A DNA stretch of 64,000 bases from an uncultured Eggerthellaceae bacterium (GTDB lineage Bacteria > Actinomycetota > Coriobacteriia > Coriobacteriales > Eggerthellaceae). The translations under genes were made by a program, and so were the position numbers. Shown here piece by piece: positions 15,449 through 24,937 of the stretch (the first letter of the stretch is position 1; each line of letters begins with the position of its first letter). The DNA lies in assembly GCA_934617065.1 (NCBI GenBank), contig CAKTTY010000004.1:62001-126000 (forward strand), in the 5' to 3' direction. The notes under the pieces are model-generated. The model saw only the letters and a list, made by a program, of their open reading frames with translations. It made no database searches and was not told the DNA's origin.

Positions 15449-15473
15449 GGGCGCTTCTCGGAGCGCCCTATTT
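15449..15473 (+). terminator. Probable terminator of the cooS-transporter operon
   Basis: GGGCGCT, loop TCTCGG, AGCGCCC, then TATTT. The T-run is weak. Confidence 0.6.
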
Positions 15474-15548
15474 GCTTTGGCGCCTGGCGCATTGCTGGAG
15501 GTTTGGTTTCGCTTGGGCGGTTTGCTCGGGAAGTTGATTGCTGCCCTT

Positions 15549-15562
15549 TATACTCTTCAGCA
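15549..15562 (+). promoter_or_regulatory. Leaderless-type promoter of priA
   Basis: TATACT (15549-15554) ends exactly 7 bases before the ATG at 15562, so transcription would begin at the start codon. No Shine-Dalgarno sequence is visible. Leaderless transcripts are common in Actinobacteria. Confidence 0.55.
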
Positions 15563-18093
15563 TGAAATTTGCCTCTGTGATTCTCGACATACCAACTGCA
15601 GCACTCGAAACGCCCTATACCTATGCGGTGCCCGAAACTGCCGAAGAACAGGCGCAGCTAGCGGCTGCGAAGTCCTCTGCCAAGATGCCTGCAAAAAAGG
15701 CGATGCAGGCATCGTTTGATGATTTGCTCGCTGAAAATCCAATGCAGACATCGCCCACCCACCTAGCCACCGCAGGCTTGATGCAGGCAGGCAATGCGGC
15801 GGAAGCAAGTGGCTTTGACGTCGAAATGCTCCCTGCCGCCAATGTCTCACGGGGGTTTTCCGAGGAAAAAGCGTCTGATCCTCGTGCTGCGTCATTGTGC
15901 TCGTCTGTCCAGGTCGGTTGCGCGGTGTTGGTCCCCTTTGGTGGGCGCAAAGCTGTGGGTTTTGTGGTTGGCCTGAGCGCAGATGCCCCTAGCGGCCTAG
16001 ATTTTTCGAAGCTCAAAGCCGTAGAAGAGGTGCTGGGCAAACCCTGTTTCACCGAAATCGGTGCTCAATGTGCGCAATTCTTGGCGGATCGTTATCTTGC
16101 GCCGTTTTCTTCTTGCATACGCCTGTTCATGCCACCTGGGGGCGTACCGCGCATGGAGCGCATCAACGGCACCTGGCAGGTGACGCGGCCTATGGTTTCT
16201 GAGGTCGATGAGCGTTGGGTGACGCGCACTTCCGAGGCAGATGGGTTCAAGCCGCGTAAGGGCGCCGTCAAGCAGGAGCTTGTGCTTCAGGCACTCAAGC
16301 AGGGCGATTTGCGCGTTGCAGAGCTTACGGCTGAATATGGATCGGTCTCCTCCACGCTGAAATCGCTTGAGAAGAAGGGCGTTGTTCGCATTGAGCTTCG
16401 CCGGCGCATGCGCGAATACGACCAGCCGAGCGCCGCATTTTCCAAACGGGCGGGGGAACGGCCTGTGCTTACCCCTCATCAGGAAGAAGCGCTTGACGCT
16501 ATAACCTGCGCCTCCGCGAAGCGAGACGGACATGTGGTTCTGGTCGATGGCGTTACTGGATCGGGCAAGACCGAGGTGTACTTGCGCGCTATTGAAAATG
16601 AGCTTGAACAGGGTCGCGGCGCTATTGTCTTGGTGCCTGAGATCTCGCTGACGCCGCAAACGGTTGCGCGCTTTCGTGGTCGCTTCGGCGACACGGTAGC
16701 GGTGCTTCATTCCCGCATGTCCCAAGGCGAGCGCTTCGATCAGTGGGATCTTATCCGCGAAGGGCATACCCGCGTGGTGGTGGGCGCACGTAGCGCGCTG
16801 TTCGCCCCTATGGAAGATGTGGGCATCGTCATCATCGACGAAGAGCACGAATCGAGCTACAAGCAGGACCAGGCTCCACGCTATGTAACCCGCGATGTGG
16901 CTGAATGGATGGTTCGCTCCCACGGTGCCGTACTGGTGCTTGGCTCTGCGACGCCTTCGCTCGAGGCATTGCATCGCTGTGCGGTGGAGCCTTCGTGGAG
17001 CCGTGTTGAGATGCCTGGTCGTGCCAACGGAAAACCGCTGCCCGACATCAAAGTGGTAGACATGGCGCGCGAGTTCGGCGGAGGCAATCGCTCTATGTTC
17101 TCTCGCGAGTTGCAGAACGTGCTGTTCGAAGTGCTGGACAAAGGTGAGAAAGCTGTTCTTCTACTGAATCAGCGTGGGTTTGCTCAGTTCTTGCTGTGCC
17201 GCGATTGTGGGTACGTGCCCGAATGCGACTCCTGTTCAACGTCGCTTACGTACCATGAGCGTGCCGCGAAGTTGGTGTGCCATCATTGCGGCGCCACGCG
17301 TCCGGTGCCTGCGGTGTGTCCCGAATGCGGAAGTCCCTACCTAAAGCGTTTCGGTGCCGGAACACAGCGTGTTGAAAGCGAGCTCACATCGCTTGTTGCC
17401 GATCGCGAATGCCGCATTATCCGCATGGATGCCGACACCACCGCAAGGAAGGGAGACCATCAGCGCCTGCTGGAACGTTTTGCGGCTCCAGGTGCTGCGA
17501 TCCTTCTGGGCACGCAGATGATAGCCAAGGGACTCGACTTCGACGACGTTACCCTAGTGGGCGTCATTAACGCCGACACCATGCTTAAGCTTCCCGATTT
17601 CCGCAGTTCAGAGCGCACGTTCGACCTTATTGAGCAAGTGGCGGGACGCGCTGGCAGAGCAGAGAAACCAGGGCGGGTTGTGGTGCAAACTTACAGCGCG
17701 CACGATGTTGCGATCCGCGCTGCCGCTTCTTACGATCGTGAGCGGTTTTTGACAGAGGAACTGGAGCTGCGCGAGGGATTGGGCTACCCGCCTTACGTTC
17801 GCCTTGCCAATGTCTTGGTGTGGGGCCGCGACGAAGACGCTGTGCGATCTGTGGCGAAAGGCCTATATCATGACCTTTTGCAGCTGATACGCGGCAAGGG
17901 TGCCGGTTGGCTGGTTTTGCCGCCCACACCATGCGTTCTTGAGCGATTGAAGGGGTCTTGGCGCTACCATGTTGTAGTTAAAGCACCGCTAAAGGGAAAC
18001 GTCGCGGAATGCTTCGCCTCTTATTTCCGTGAGCGGAAACCGCAGCATGATGTGCGCGTTTCGATCGATATCGACCCCGTTAACCTTTTGTGA
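15562..18093 (+). CDS. priA: Primosomal replication-restart helicase PriA
   Basis: An 843-residue superfamily-2 DNA helicase that reloads the replisome at stalled forks. It shows Walker A DGVTGSGKTEVY, the DEEH box (IIDEEHESSYKQD), GSATPSLEAL, and the paired-cysteine zinc module CRDCGYVPECDSC plus CHHCG and CPECG. Motifs V-VI (GTQMIAKGLDF, QVAGRAGRAEKPG) follow. The N-terminal DNA-binding domain is interrupted: TPYTYAVPE (18-26) should run into VQVGCAVLVPFGGRK (116-130), but about 90 residues of Ala/Met-rich, probably disordered sequence intervene. The ATG at 15562 gives the canonical MKFASVILD beginning and coincides with a leaderless promoter. An in-frame start at 15538 lies upstream of that -10 element. 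Confidence 0.95.
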   Translation: MKFASVILDIPTAALETPYTYAVPETAEEQAQLAAAKSSAKMPAKKAMQASFDDLLAENPMQTSPTHLATAGLMQAGNAAEASGFDVEMLPAANVSRGFSEEKASDPRAASLCSSVQVGCAVLVPFGGRKAVGFVVGLSADAPSGLDFSKLKAVEEVLGKPCFTEIGAQCAQFLADRYLAPFSSCIRLFMPPGGVPRMERINGTWQVTRPMVSEVDERWVTRTSEADGFKPRKGAVKQELVLQALKQGDLRVAELTAEYGSVSSTLKSLEKKGVVRIELRRRMREYDQPSAAFSKRAGERPVLTPHQEEALDAITCASAKRDGHVVLVDGVTGSGKTEVYLRAIENELEQGRGAIVLVPEISLTPQTVARFRGRFGDTVAVLHSRMSQGERFDQWDLIREGHTRVVVGARSALFAPMEDVGIVIIDEEHESSYKQDQAPRYVTRDVAEWMVRSHGAVLVLGSATPSLEALHRCAVEPSWSRVEMPGRANGKPLPDIKVVDMAREFGGGNRSMFSRELQNVLFEVLDKGEKAVLLLNQRGFAQFLLCRDCGYVPECDSCSTSLTYHERAAKLVCHHCGATRPVPAVCPECGSPYLKRFGAGTQRVESELTSLVADRECRIIRMDADTTARKGDHQRLLERFAAPGAAILLGTQMIAKGLDFDDVTLVGVINADTMLKLPDFRSSERTFDLIEQVAGRAGRAEKPGRVVVQTYSAHDVAIRAAASYDRERFLTEELELREGLGYPPYVRLANVLVWGRDEDAVRSVAKGLYHDLLQLIRGKGAGWLVLPPTPCVLERLKGSWRYHVVVKAPLKGNVAECFASYFRERKPQHDVRVSIDIDPVNLL

Positions 18094-18181
18094 TCGGCAT
18101 TTTCTGAAGCTGGTTCCGAGGGCTGCGCATCGTATATGCCGGTATGCAAACTTGAGGGTATCTATATAGGGCCATTGGCGT

Positions 18182-18187
18182 TATAAT
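18182..18187 (+). promoter_or_regulatory. Probable -10 element of rpoD
   Basis: A perfect TATAAT 60 bases upstream of the rpoD start. No good -35 is seen at standard spacing. Confidence 0.5.
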
Positions 18188-18246
18188 GGCATGATGTTTT
18201 CAACAGGCTCTGACCTGATTTTGTAGAAGCGTGGGAAGGAAACGAC

Positions 18247-19578
18247 GTGGCAAAGGCTTCCTCACAACAGTCTGAATCCAAGGAAAAGACGACGAAGAGT
18301 ACGGCCAAGAAAGCGCCAGCCAAGAAGGCGGCTCCCAAGAAGGAAACGGCAAAGGCTAAAAGCGCCGCAGCTTCCAAGAAGAAGGCGGTCGAAGCCGAAG
18401 CGGCAGAGGCCCATGATCTCGAGGAAGATGACACCGAAAATATTTTGGAGTCCGACGTTGAGCCCACTGATCTGCACGATGACCATCATGATGTCAAGGC
18501 TTCTGATCTTACCGATGAAAGCCTGCTTGAAGGCGTGCCTGAAGAAGAGCTGAAGGCAGCTGCCGAAATCACGGTTCCCAAGGTTTCCCATAAGAGTAAG
18601 AGCACGCGCAAGCGCAGCACCCGCAAGTCTTCTGCCGATTCCTCCGTCGCCCTGCTTACGGGCGATCCGGTACGCATGTACCTGAAGGAAATCGGTAGGG
18701 TTTCCCTGCTTACCGCAGCAGAGGAAATCGACCTTGCTATGAAGATCGAAGCAGGCGTTGCCGCTACCGCCGAATTGGAAAAGGCGGAAGAAGAGGGCAT
18801 CGAGCTTGAGCGCCGCGAGCGCCGCCGCCTTACCCGCGTAGAGCAGGTGGGCATCGATGCCAAGCAGCAGCTTATCGAAGCGAACCTCCGCTTGGTTGTT
18901 TCCATTGCGAAGCGCTACGTTGGCCGCGGCATGCTGTTCCTCGACCTTATCCAGGAAGGTAACCTGGGCCTTATCCGTGCAGTTGAGAAGTTCGATTACA
19001 CCAAGGGCTTCAAGTTCTCCACGTATGCTACGTGGTGGATTCGCCAGGCAATCACGCGTGCTATTGCCGACCAGGCTCGTACCATCCGCATCCCGGTTCA
19101 TATGGTTGAAACCATCAACAAACTCGTTCGCATTCAGCGTCAGCTGTTGCAGTCGCTGGGCCGCGAACCCACTCCTGAAGAAATCGCCGAGGAAATGGGT
19201 CTTACCCCCGAGCGTGTTCGCGAAATCCAGAAAATCAGCCAGGAGCCGGTTTCCCTCGAAACCCCTATCGGCGAAGAGGAGGATTCCCAGCTGGGCGACT
19301 TCATCGAAGACGACGCAGCCATCGTTCCTCCCGATGCGGCATCCTTCAGCATGCTGCAGGAGCAGCTTTCCAAAACGCTGGAAGGCTTGGCTGAGCGCGA
19401 GCGCAAGGTTATCTCCCTGCGCTTCGGCTTGGAAGACGGACATCCTCGCACGCTCGAGGAAGTTGGCCGTGAGTTTGGCGTAACCCGTGAGCGTATTCGC
19501 CAGATTGAATCGAAGACGCTTGCCAAACTGCGTCATCCCTCCAGGTCGCAGAAGCTGAAAGATTATCTGGAAGATTAA
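18247..19578 (+). CDS. rpoD: Primary RNA polymerase sigma factor (sigma-70/SigA)
   Basis: A 443-residue housekeeping sigma factor that directs core RNA polymerase to promoters. The first 130 residues are a low-complexity tail with histone-H1-like Lys/Ala repeats ([18 protein letters not shown]) followed by an acidic stretch. Region 1.2 starts at [16 protein letters not shown]. Region 2 contains [19 protein letters not shown] and [17 protein letters not shown]. Region 3 follows from [14 protein letters not shown], and region 4.2 has [20 protein letters not shown]. All regions are intact. The GTG start at 18247 follows GGGAAGGAAACGAC. Other genes in the window carry TATAAT-like -10 elements, consistent with this factor. 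Confidence 0.97.
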   Translation: MAKASSQQSESKEKTTKSTAKKAPAKKAAPKKETAKAKSAAASKKKAVEAEAAEAHDLEEDDTENILESDVEPTDLHDDHHDVKASDLTDESLLEGVPEEELKAAAEITVPKVSHKSKSTRKRSTRKSSADSSVALLTGDPVRMYLKEIGRVSLLTAAEEIDLAMKIEAGVAATAELEKAEEEGIELERRERRRLTRVEQVGIDAKQQLIEANLRLVVSIAKRYVGRGMLFLDLIQEGNLGLIRAVEKFDYTKGFKFSTYATWWIRQAITRAIADQARTIRIPVHMVETINKLVRIQRQLLQSLGREPTPEEIAEEMGLTPERVREIQKISQEPVSLETPIGEEEDSQLGDFIEDDAAIVPPDAASFSMLQEQLSKTLEGLAERERKVISLRFGLEDGHPRTLEEVGREFGVTRERIRQIESKTLAKLRHPSRSQKLKDYLED

Positions 19579-19881
19579 CCTGTTGCGCCGTTCTTTGAGC
19601 GGCGCAACGTTTGTGAGGCGTAGGTGTTTCGGCGCGGAAGAGCTCCGTACGGAAACCGCCAAAGGGCGAGGCGTGGCATGGATGCCAGCGTCTCGCCCTT
19701 TTCGTTCGACGCAGATCCGATGCAGCAATGCGATTGCATGCTTGGGTTGCCGGAGCCCTTCAGGGTATCTGTTTTTGCCGTTCGCGCATGCCTCTTCAAT
19801 TGTTTGATTCGATGGCTATTTATCGCCAGGCGATGCAGTACTATCGAACTCGGATAAAACCTTCAACGCAAGGAGCCCCTT
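19579..19881. other. Interval between rpoD and rlmKL
   Basis: About 300 bases without a gene. It contains a 9-bp GC-rich hairpin just after rpoD (GTTGCGCCG/CGGCGCAAC, 19582-19608) with little T-run, then a better terminator at 19661-19702, and the upstream region of rlmKL, where TACTAT near 19839 may be the -10. Confidence 0.6.
19661..19702 (+). terminator. Terminator after rpoD
   Basis: AAAGGGCGAGGCG pairs with CGTCTCGCCCTTT across a 15-base loop, which itself holds GGCAT/ATGCC, then TTCG. Confidence 0.7.
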
Positions 19882-22161
19882 ATGGACAACGGACAACTTG
19901 AGTTTTTTGCTACGTGCCCTCAGGGGTTTGAGCATATTCTTGCCGACGAATTGAAGCGTCTGCGCGCTCAGAGCGTGCGCCCCCTGAAGGGCGGTGTCGC
20001 TTTTTTCGGAACGAAGGTGGAAGGCTACCGTGTGTGCCTGTGGTCGCGCATTGCTTCTCGCGTTCTGCGCGTTATGGGTCGCGTTGAGGCCTATAGCGCC
20101 GAAGCGCTCTATGATGGCGTAAAGGCATTGCCTTGGGCAGCGGTGATCGGCGATGGCGCCACTATTGCCGTTACTGCACGTGGTACCAACGATGCTTTGC
20201 GCAACACTCAGTTTGCAGGGCTGAAGGTGAAGGATGCCGTATGCGACCGCTTGCGCGAAGCGCGAGGCAAACGCCCCGATGTACAGCCTCAGCGTCCTGA
20301 TGTGCCCATTTGGGTATCGATTCATGGTAAGAAGGCAACCGTTTCAATCGACTACGCCGGTGAATCGCTTCATCGCAGAGGCTATCGTGTGCCTGGTGAA
20401 AACGTTGAAGCTCCTTTGAAGGAAGCTCTTGCCGCTGGCATGCTGGTATGGGGTGGATGGGATCGCGTGGCGGCTCCCGCCCTGCGTCGCGCCAAAGCGG
20501 AACGCGCTGGAACCGGTGGCTCGGTGGAGGCACCGGTGTTCGTCGATCCCGCCTGCGGCAGCGGAACGCTGGTTCTTGAAGCGGCTATGATGGCAACCGA
20601 CCGAGCCCCGGGCCTTTCTCGCGATTATTGGGGCTTCGAGGGTTGTGCCGATTTCGATGCAGATGAATTCGATGATCTTTTGGCAGATGCCGATGAGCGT
20701 TTTGAACGTGGCATGGAAGATGCGCCGCAGCTGTTCGGCTTCGACATCGACTCCCAAGCGGTGGGCATTGCGCGAGGCAACGCGCGGCGTTTGGGCCTTT
20801 CGAAGTTGGTCACCTTCGGTTGCGCCGATTGCTCCGACTTGCCCGTCAACTTGCATCAGAATGGCGTCGAGCTCGATCAGCGTGGCTTTATTGCCATCAA
20901 TCCGCCCTATGGTATGCGCCTTTTGGCTCATGGGCTCGATGGATTCTACGAGCATCTTTCTCAGGGTCTGCGCGAGCTACCCGATTCATGGAACATGACT
21001 GTGATTACCCCCGACGCTGATTTCGATGGTTCGGTGGGCTTTGAGGCGCAACGAACCTTGCCGGTTTACAACGGCGCTATCGAGGCTGCGCTTCGCAGCT
21101 ATCGTTTGGGCCATTCCAGCATCATCGAGGTTCCCCTTGTGACGCTTGAGGGAGCTGAAGTTAAGGTTGCCGTTACTTCTGATCACGCGCTGCAGTTCGC
21201 GGCACGTTTGCGCAAAATGGCAAAAGCGCGCCGCAAGTGGGCGCGAAAGAACAAGGTGCACGCATATCGCGTCTACGATGCTGATTTGCCCGATTATGCC
21301 GTTGCCGTCGATGTCTTCGAAGAGCAAGGCTCAGGCGATACGAATTTGCTCATAACCGAATATCAGGCGCCGAAAGAGATTGACCCTGCGAAGGCAACGC
21401 GTCGGTTCAAGGACGCGTGCGCTGTTGCTCCCGTGCTTTTGGGTGTACCCGAAGAGCGCCTGTTCACGCGCGTGCGCCGTCAGGCGAAAGGTGGATCCCA
21501 ATATCGTCGTGAAGAGCATATCTCCCATCGCATCATTGTCGAGGAGGGGGGACATCCCTTCGAGCTCGATCTTTCGGGTTATTTGGATACGGGTCTTTTC
21601 CTCGACCATCGTATTACTCGCGGTATGGTGGGCGAAATGGCGGCTGATAAGCGCTTCCTTAACCTATTTGCCTATACTGGCACGGCAACGGTTTATGCTG
21701 CGGTAGGTGGCGCTGCTTCAACCACTACGGTCGACATGAGCCAGACCTATCTTGACTGGGCGAAGCGCAACATGAAAAATGCGGGCTTTATGGGCCGTCA
21801 GCATCGGTTTGTCCGCGCGAACGTTCTTTCCTGGATTGAACAGGCTGCCGAAGAAGAAGCCGGTTGCTACGATTTGGTATTTCTTGATCCGCCCACGTTC
21901 TCCAACTCGAAAACCATGGGCGAGCGCACCTGGGATATCCAGCGTGATCACGCTGAGCTTTTGCGCTTGGTGCGTCGTCTTCTTGCTCCTGGCGGCACCA
22001 TTGTGTTCTCCGGAAACCTGCGTTCGTTCAAGCTTGATGAAGTGAAAGTGCGTGCTTGCGGGTTGAGCATCGAAAATGTCACCGCAAAAACTATCCCTGA
22101 AGATTTTTCGCGCAATCCACGCATCCATTTTTGCTACCTGCTTACCGATTTGCGTGGGTAG
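19882..22161 (+). CDS. rlmL: Bifunctional 23S rRNA methyltransferase RlmKL
   Basis: A 759-residue fusion of two SAM-dependent 23S rRNA guanine methyltransferases. In Escherichia coli the N-terminal half makes m2G2445 and the C-terminal half m7G2069. Residues about 1-160 form an N-terminal ferredoxin-like/THUMP RNA-binding region (FEHILADELKRL). DPACGSGTLVLEAAMMA and INPPYGMRL are motifs I and IV of the RlmL domain (about 165-400). The RlmK domain shows GYLDTGLFLDHR, NLFAYTGTATVYA and FLDPPTFSN. Length is close to that of the E. coli enzyme (about 700) plus a small insertion. The ATG follows AAGGAGCCCCTT. The downstream permease gene starts 12 bases after the stop. Confidence 0.93.
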   Translation: MDNGQLEFFATCPQGFEHILADELKRLRAQSVRPLKGGVAFFGTKVEGYRVCLWSRIASRVLRVMGRVEAYSAEALYDGVKALPWAAVIGDGATIAVTARGTNDALRNTQFAGLKVKDAVCDRLREARGKRPDVQPQRPDVPIWVSIHGKKATVSIDYAGESLHRRGYRVPGENVEAPLKEALAAGMLVWGGWDRVAAPALRRAKAERAGTGGSVEAPVFVDPACGSGTLVLEAAMMATDRAPGLSRDYWGFEGCADFDADEFDDLLADADERFERGMEDAPQLFGFDIDSQAVGIARGNARRLGLSKLVTFGCADCSDLPVNLHQNGVELDQRGFIAINPPYGMRLLAHGLDGFYEHLSQGLRELPDSWNMTVITPDADFDGSVGFEAQRTLPVYNGAIEAALRSYRLGHSSIIEVPLVTLEGAEVKVAVTSDHALQFAARLRKMAKARRKWARKNKVHAYRVYDADLPDYAVAVDVFEEQGSGDTNLLITEYQAPKEIDPAKATRRFKDACAVAPVLLGVPEERLFTRVRRQAKGGSQYRREEHISHRIIVEEGGHPFELDLSGYLDTGLFLDHRITRGMVGEMAADKRFLNLFAYTGTATVYAAVGGAASTTTVDMSQTYLDWAKRNMKNAGFMGRQHRFVRANVLSWIEQAAEEEAGCYDLVFLDPPTFSNSKTMGERTWDIQRDHAELLRLVRRLLAPGGTIVFSGNLRSFKLDEVKVRACGLSIENVTAKTIPEDFSRNPRIHFCYLLTDLRG

Positions 22162-22173
22162 GAGCTTCCTCGC

Positions 22174-23313
22174 ATGATGGAAAAGATCAGGGCCTTCCTT
22201 TCAAAGGAGGCGGTGCTGGTCGTTGCGGCTTTGGCGGCTGTGACGTCATGTGCACTGGTCCCTTTTGACGAAGGTTATGCTTCGTACGTCGATTGGCGCA
22301 CGTTGGCTTTGCTGTTTTCCCTGATGGCGGTTGTAACGGGCTTGCGTTTCATGGGTGTGATGCGCCTGCTTGGCAGCTGGGCTGTGTCGCGGGCGTCTTC
22401 TGTGCGCGCCTTGGCATTCGCGTTGGTTGCGCTGACCTTCGTTAGCTCCATGACGGTGACCAATGACGTGGCCCTTATCACCTTTGTCCCTCTTGCCCTT
22501 GTCGTGCTCGCCGAGGCGGGGGAAAGTCGCTTTACGGCTTCCGTGGTGGTTCTCATGACGATGTCGGCGAATTTGGGAAGCATGCTGTTGCCCGTTGGGA
22601 ATCCGCAGAACCTTTTCCTCTATCGCGTATCGGGCATGGACTTTTTCCAGTTCGTGTTGATCATGGTGCCCGTTGTTGCTCTGTCTGCAGTTATGCTGGT
22701 TGCGGCGGTGCTGATTGTGTTTCGTGGCAATGCAGAAGGGCTTTCCAATCGCACGTCCCGCAAAGCCCTCCCCAGGCCCACTGGTCGTCAAAGGCTTATG
22801 TTCGTCTCGTACCTGCTTTTGTTTGCTTTGAGTGTTATGGCGGTAGTGGGTTTTATTGACGCTTTTGCCGTTGCCATCCTCGTTGCCTTTGTGCTGCTCT
22901 TCCTTGATAGGCGTTCGTTGGCGAAGGTCGATTATGGTCTTTTGCTCACTTTCGTGGCTCTCTTTGTATTTGTGGGCAACATGGCTCGCGTTCCTGCGGT
23001 GCACGAAGCGCTTTCAGCCCTGGTGGGCATCGCGCCGTTTTGTGCGGCAGTGGGATCAAGTCAGGTGATAAGCAACGTGCCTGCCGCCGTTTTGCTGTCT
23101 GGTTTCACCAACGACTGGACCGCCCTTATAGTGGGAACGAATCTCGGCGGGCTGGGAACGCCTACTGCTTCTATGGCCAGCCTTATCTCGCTGAAGATTG
23201 CCACCGCTTCGGGCTTGGTGGGCAAGCGTCATTACTTGGCGGTGTTCACGGTTTGGAATGTGGCGTTTCTTGCCGCGCTATGCGGGGCAAACATGCTGTT
23301 TGGATGGGCTTAG
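22174..23313 (+). CDS. SLC13/ArsB/NhaD-superfamily permease
   Basis: A 379-residue polytopic membrane protein with 9-11 predicted membrane segments. It belongs to the citrate-transporter-like ion-transporter superfamily, with the family patterns SSMTVTNDVALITFVPLAL in the first half and QVISNVPAAVLLSGFTNDW in the second, plus NLGSMLLPVGNPQNLFLY. Members carry dicarboxylates, arsenite or sodium; substrate cannot be assigned here. Paired ATGs at 22174 and 22177 follow AGGAGCTTCCTCGC, and either may be used. It lies 12 bases downstream of rlmKL and is probably co-transcribed. The gene converges on the AlbA_2-domain gene with only 42 bases between. Confidence 0.83.
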   Translation: MMEKIRAFLSKEAVLVVAALAAVTSCALVPFDEGYASYVDWRTLALLFSLMAVVTGLRFMGVMRLLGSWAVSRASSVRALAFALVALTFVSSMTVTNDVALITFVPLALVVLAEAGESRFTASVVVLMTMSANLGSMLLPVGNPQNLFLYRVSGMDFFQFVLIMVPVVALSAVMLVAAVLIVFRGNAEGLSNRTSRKALPRPTGRQRLMFVSYLLLFALSVMAVVGFIDAFAVAILVAFVLLFLDRRSLAKVDYGLLLTFVALFVFVGNMARVPAVHEALSALVGIAPFCAAVGSSQVISNVPAAVLLSGFTNDWTALIVGTNLGGLGTPTASMASLISLKIATASGLVGKRHYLAVFTVWNVAFLAALCGANMLFGWA

Positions 23314-23355
23314 CGCCTATTGGAGCGCCTAATGGTTGGCGCGGCCGCCGGGCTG

Positions 23356-24642
23356 CTAGTTCGCGCCTCTTTCTCCGCGGAGCAAAGCATCTACCAGATC
23401 GTTATCTTCCTTGCTGGGCGACCCCAATGGCAACCCGCACGCCTCAAAGAAGTGGCTGCCCGCAAATTGGCGGGCGCGGAATGATCCATGCACGCCGTCG
23501 TCGAGGTAGCGAATGCGGCTGCGGCAGTCGGTGGTGCCGCAGAAGAGCATGCCGTGCTTTTTAATGTAACGTGCGTACGTTTCTGTTTCCGACCACAACA
23601 TAACGCCTGCCATGTTTTCGAGCTCATAGGCAACGGCATAGTTGGTCCAGCTGATATCTCGTTGCCGCACGTAGCGATCGAGGAGCGATGCCATGCGGGT
23701 TACGCGGCGCAGCGTTTCAGTGGCGCCGATGAAGAGCGCATTGCTGGGCACTTCTATTCCGAGTGCCGATATTTTGCTCAGTGCCTCTTCTTGCGTGCGG
23801 TGGTCGAGCATGACGCCTGGCACCGTGAGTTTCATGGATTCATCGGGGAACAGCTCTATAGCCGAGTGGCTAGAGCTGCCGGGGATTCCTTTCGATGTGC
23901 GGAATATCAGGGAGTCGTGCGCATGCTGGACATGGCAGCTCATGCCTTGTTGGGCAAAGGCGGATCGCATGGCAATCACATGGCTTTCCTGAGCAGCCCT
24001 GGAGGGCGTGTCAGCGGCGCGGCGTCCCATTCGGTACAGATACAGGCTGAACAACGGGAGCGGGGCCTCGGAAGGGCTTATACCCTGTGGAGTGCGCAGC
24101 GAATCGGCGGGGTACCACACGGTACGCTGGCAGTATTCGCGTATCTCTTGCTTTCGCTTGGTTGCCTTGCTGTAAAGTTCCACTAACGCCGACCCTAACG
24201 CAGGCCCCGAGGTGGATCCTTCGCGTATCTCAACAATGCCATCGGCGACATAGGGAGGGAAATCTCCTTCGTGAACCTGAACCACTACGGCGCCCTGGTT
24301 GGGGTTTGCTGGATCGGGAATAAAACGTGCATCGAACCGTGGGGTAGGGGAAACATGGTGGCGACAGAGCTCGCCAAATATCTGGGAGAAATCAGCCGAT
24401 AGCTTCGGAACGGGGCACACTGCTTTGTCCCCATCGGCAATGCCGATTACAAGCCATCCGCCATGGGAATTGGCGAACGAGGCGATAATTTTAGGTATCT
24501 TGGTGCGCACGTTGTCGTTCCACGTGCGTTTGAATTCAAGCGCGAATCCTTCTTCGAGATCCTTTAATTGTGCGAGGTCGGCATAAGTCACTTCGTCAAG
24601 GCTCTTGGGTCTGCCCTGCTCGTTGCGAAATGGACTGTACAT
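23356..24642 (-). CDS. AlbA_2 (Schlafen-like) domain protein
   Basis: A 428-residue protein. Residues about 20-130 match the AlbA_2/Schlafen-type putative nucleic-acid or ATP-binding domain: EGFALEFKRTWNDNV, then IIASFANSHGGWLVIGIAD. The rest has no family I recognise; it includes a histidine- and cysteine-containing tail (FCGTTDCRSRIRYLDDGVHG). The start at 24642 has AGGGGGG eight bases upstream. A longer frame to 24672 would begin inside the probable -10 element (TATTAT on this strand, 24671-24676). Related genes occur in transcriptional regulators and in accessory or defence settings; this copy sits alone among housekeeping genes. Function unknown. Confidence 0.75.
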   Translation of the reverse strand: MYSPFRNEQGRPKSLDEVTYADLAQLKDLEEGFALEFKRTWNDNVRTKIPKIIASFANSHGGWLVIGIADGDKAVCPVPKLSADFSQIFGELCRHHVSPTPRFDARFIPDPANPNQGAVVVQVHEGDFPPYVADGIVEIREGSTSGPALGSALVELYSKATKRKQEIREYCQRTVWYPADSLRTPQGISPSEAPLPLFSLYLYRMGRRAADTPSRAAQESHVIAMRSAFAQQGMSCHVQHAHDSLIFRTSKGIPGSSSHSAIELFPDESMKLTVPGVMLDHRTQEEALSKISALGIEVPSNALFIGATETLRRVTRMASLLDRYVRQRDISWTNYAVAYELENMAGVMLWSETETYARYIKKHGMLFCGTTDCRSRIRYLDDGVHGSFRARQFAGSHFFEACGLPLGSPSKEDNDLVDALLRGERGAN

Positions 24643-24694
24643 GGTAACCCCCCTCATTTCCCATGAGACCATAATAGCGTGTCGGGGCCTCTTC

Positions 24695-24928
24695 TTATTC
24701 TCCCGAATAAGTGTTCTTGTTTTGCGGTAGGGTTTCTTTTTCCGATTGCCGCTTCGCAGCGTATTCCTCTTCTATCTGCTTGGCGAACTCATCCATCTTC
24801 GATTCGCCTTCGCTCTTTATGCCGAACAGGGTGCGCCCGCTTGAAACGCGGGGCTTCACGTCGCCGGCAAGTTCGGTGGCCAGTGCTTGCTGGATGCGCT
24901 CCCAGCGCTTTTGGAACTCGTTGTCCAT
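24695..24928 (-). CDS. Small hypothetical protein
   Basis: A 77-residue, strongly charged and probably helical protein with no signal or membrane segment; RWERIQQALATELAGDV and MDEFAKQIEEEYAAKRQ look like two amphipathic helices. It begins 9 bases after the tyrosine-phosphatase stop and is co-oriented, which is the main support for it being a gene. The ribosome site is weak (TAGGGCG). An inverted repeat CTTATTC-GGGA-GAATAAG lies over its stop codon. No family recognised. Confidence 0.55.
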   Translation of the reverse strand: MDNEFQKRWERIQQALATELAGDVKPRVSSGRTLFGIKSEGESKMDEFAKQIEEEYAAKRQSEKETLPQNKNTYSGE

Positions 24929-24937
24929 GATTGCGCC

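Noticed and set aside
18262..19728. Long antisense frame across rpoD (and similar ones across fix genes, acyl-CoA dehydrogenases and the MFS gene)
   Set aside because: These mirror the codon bias of the sense genes, have no ribosome sites or domain similarity, and lie opposite unmistakable genes.
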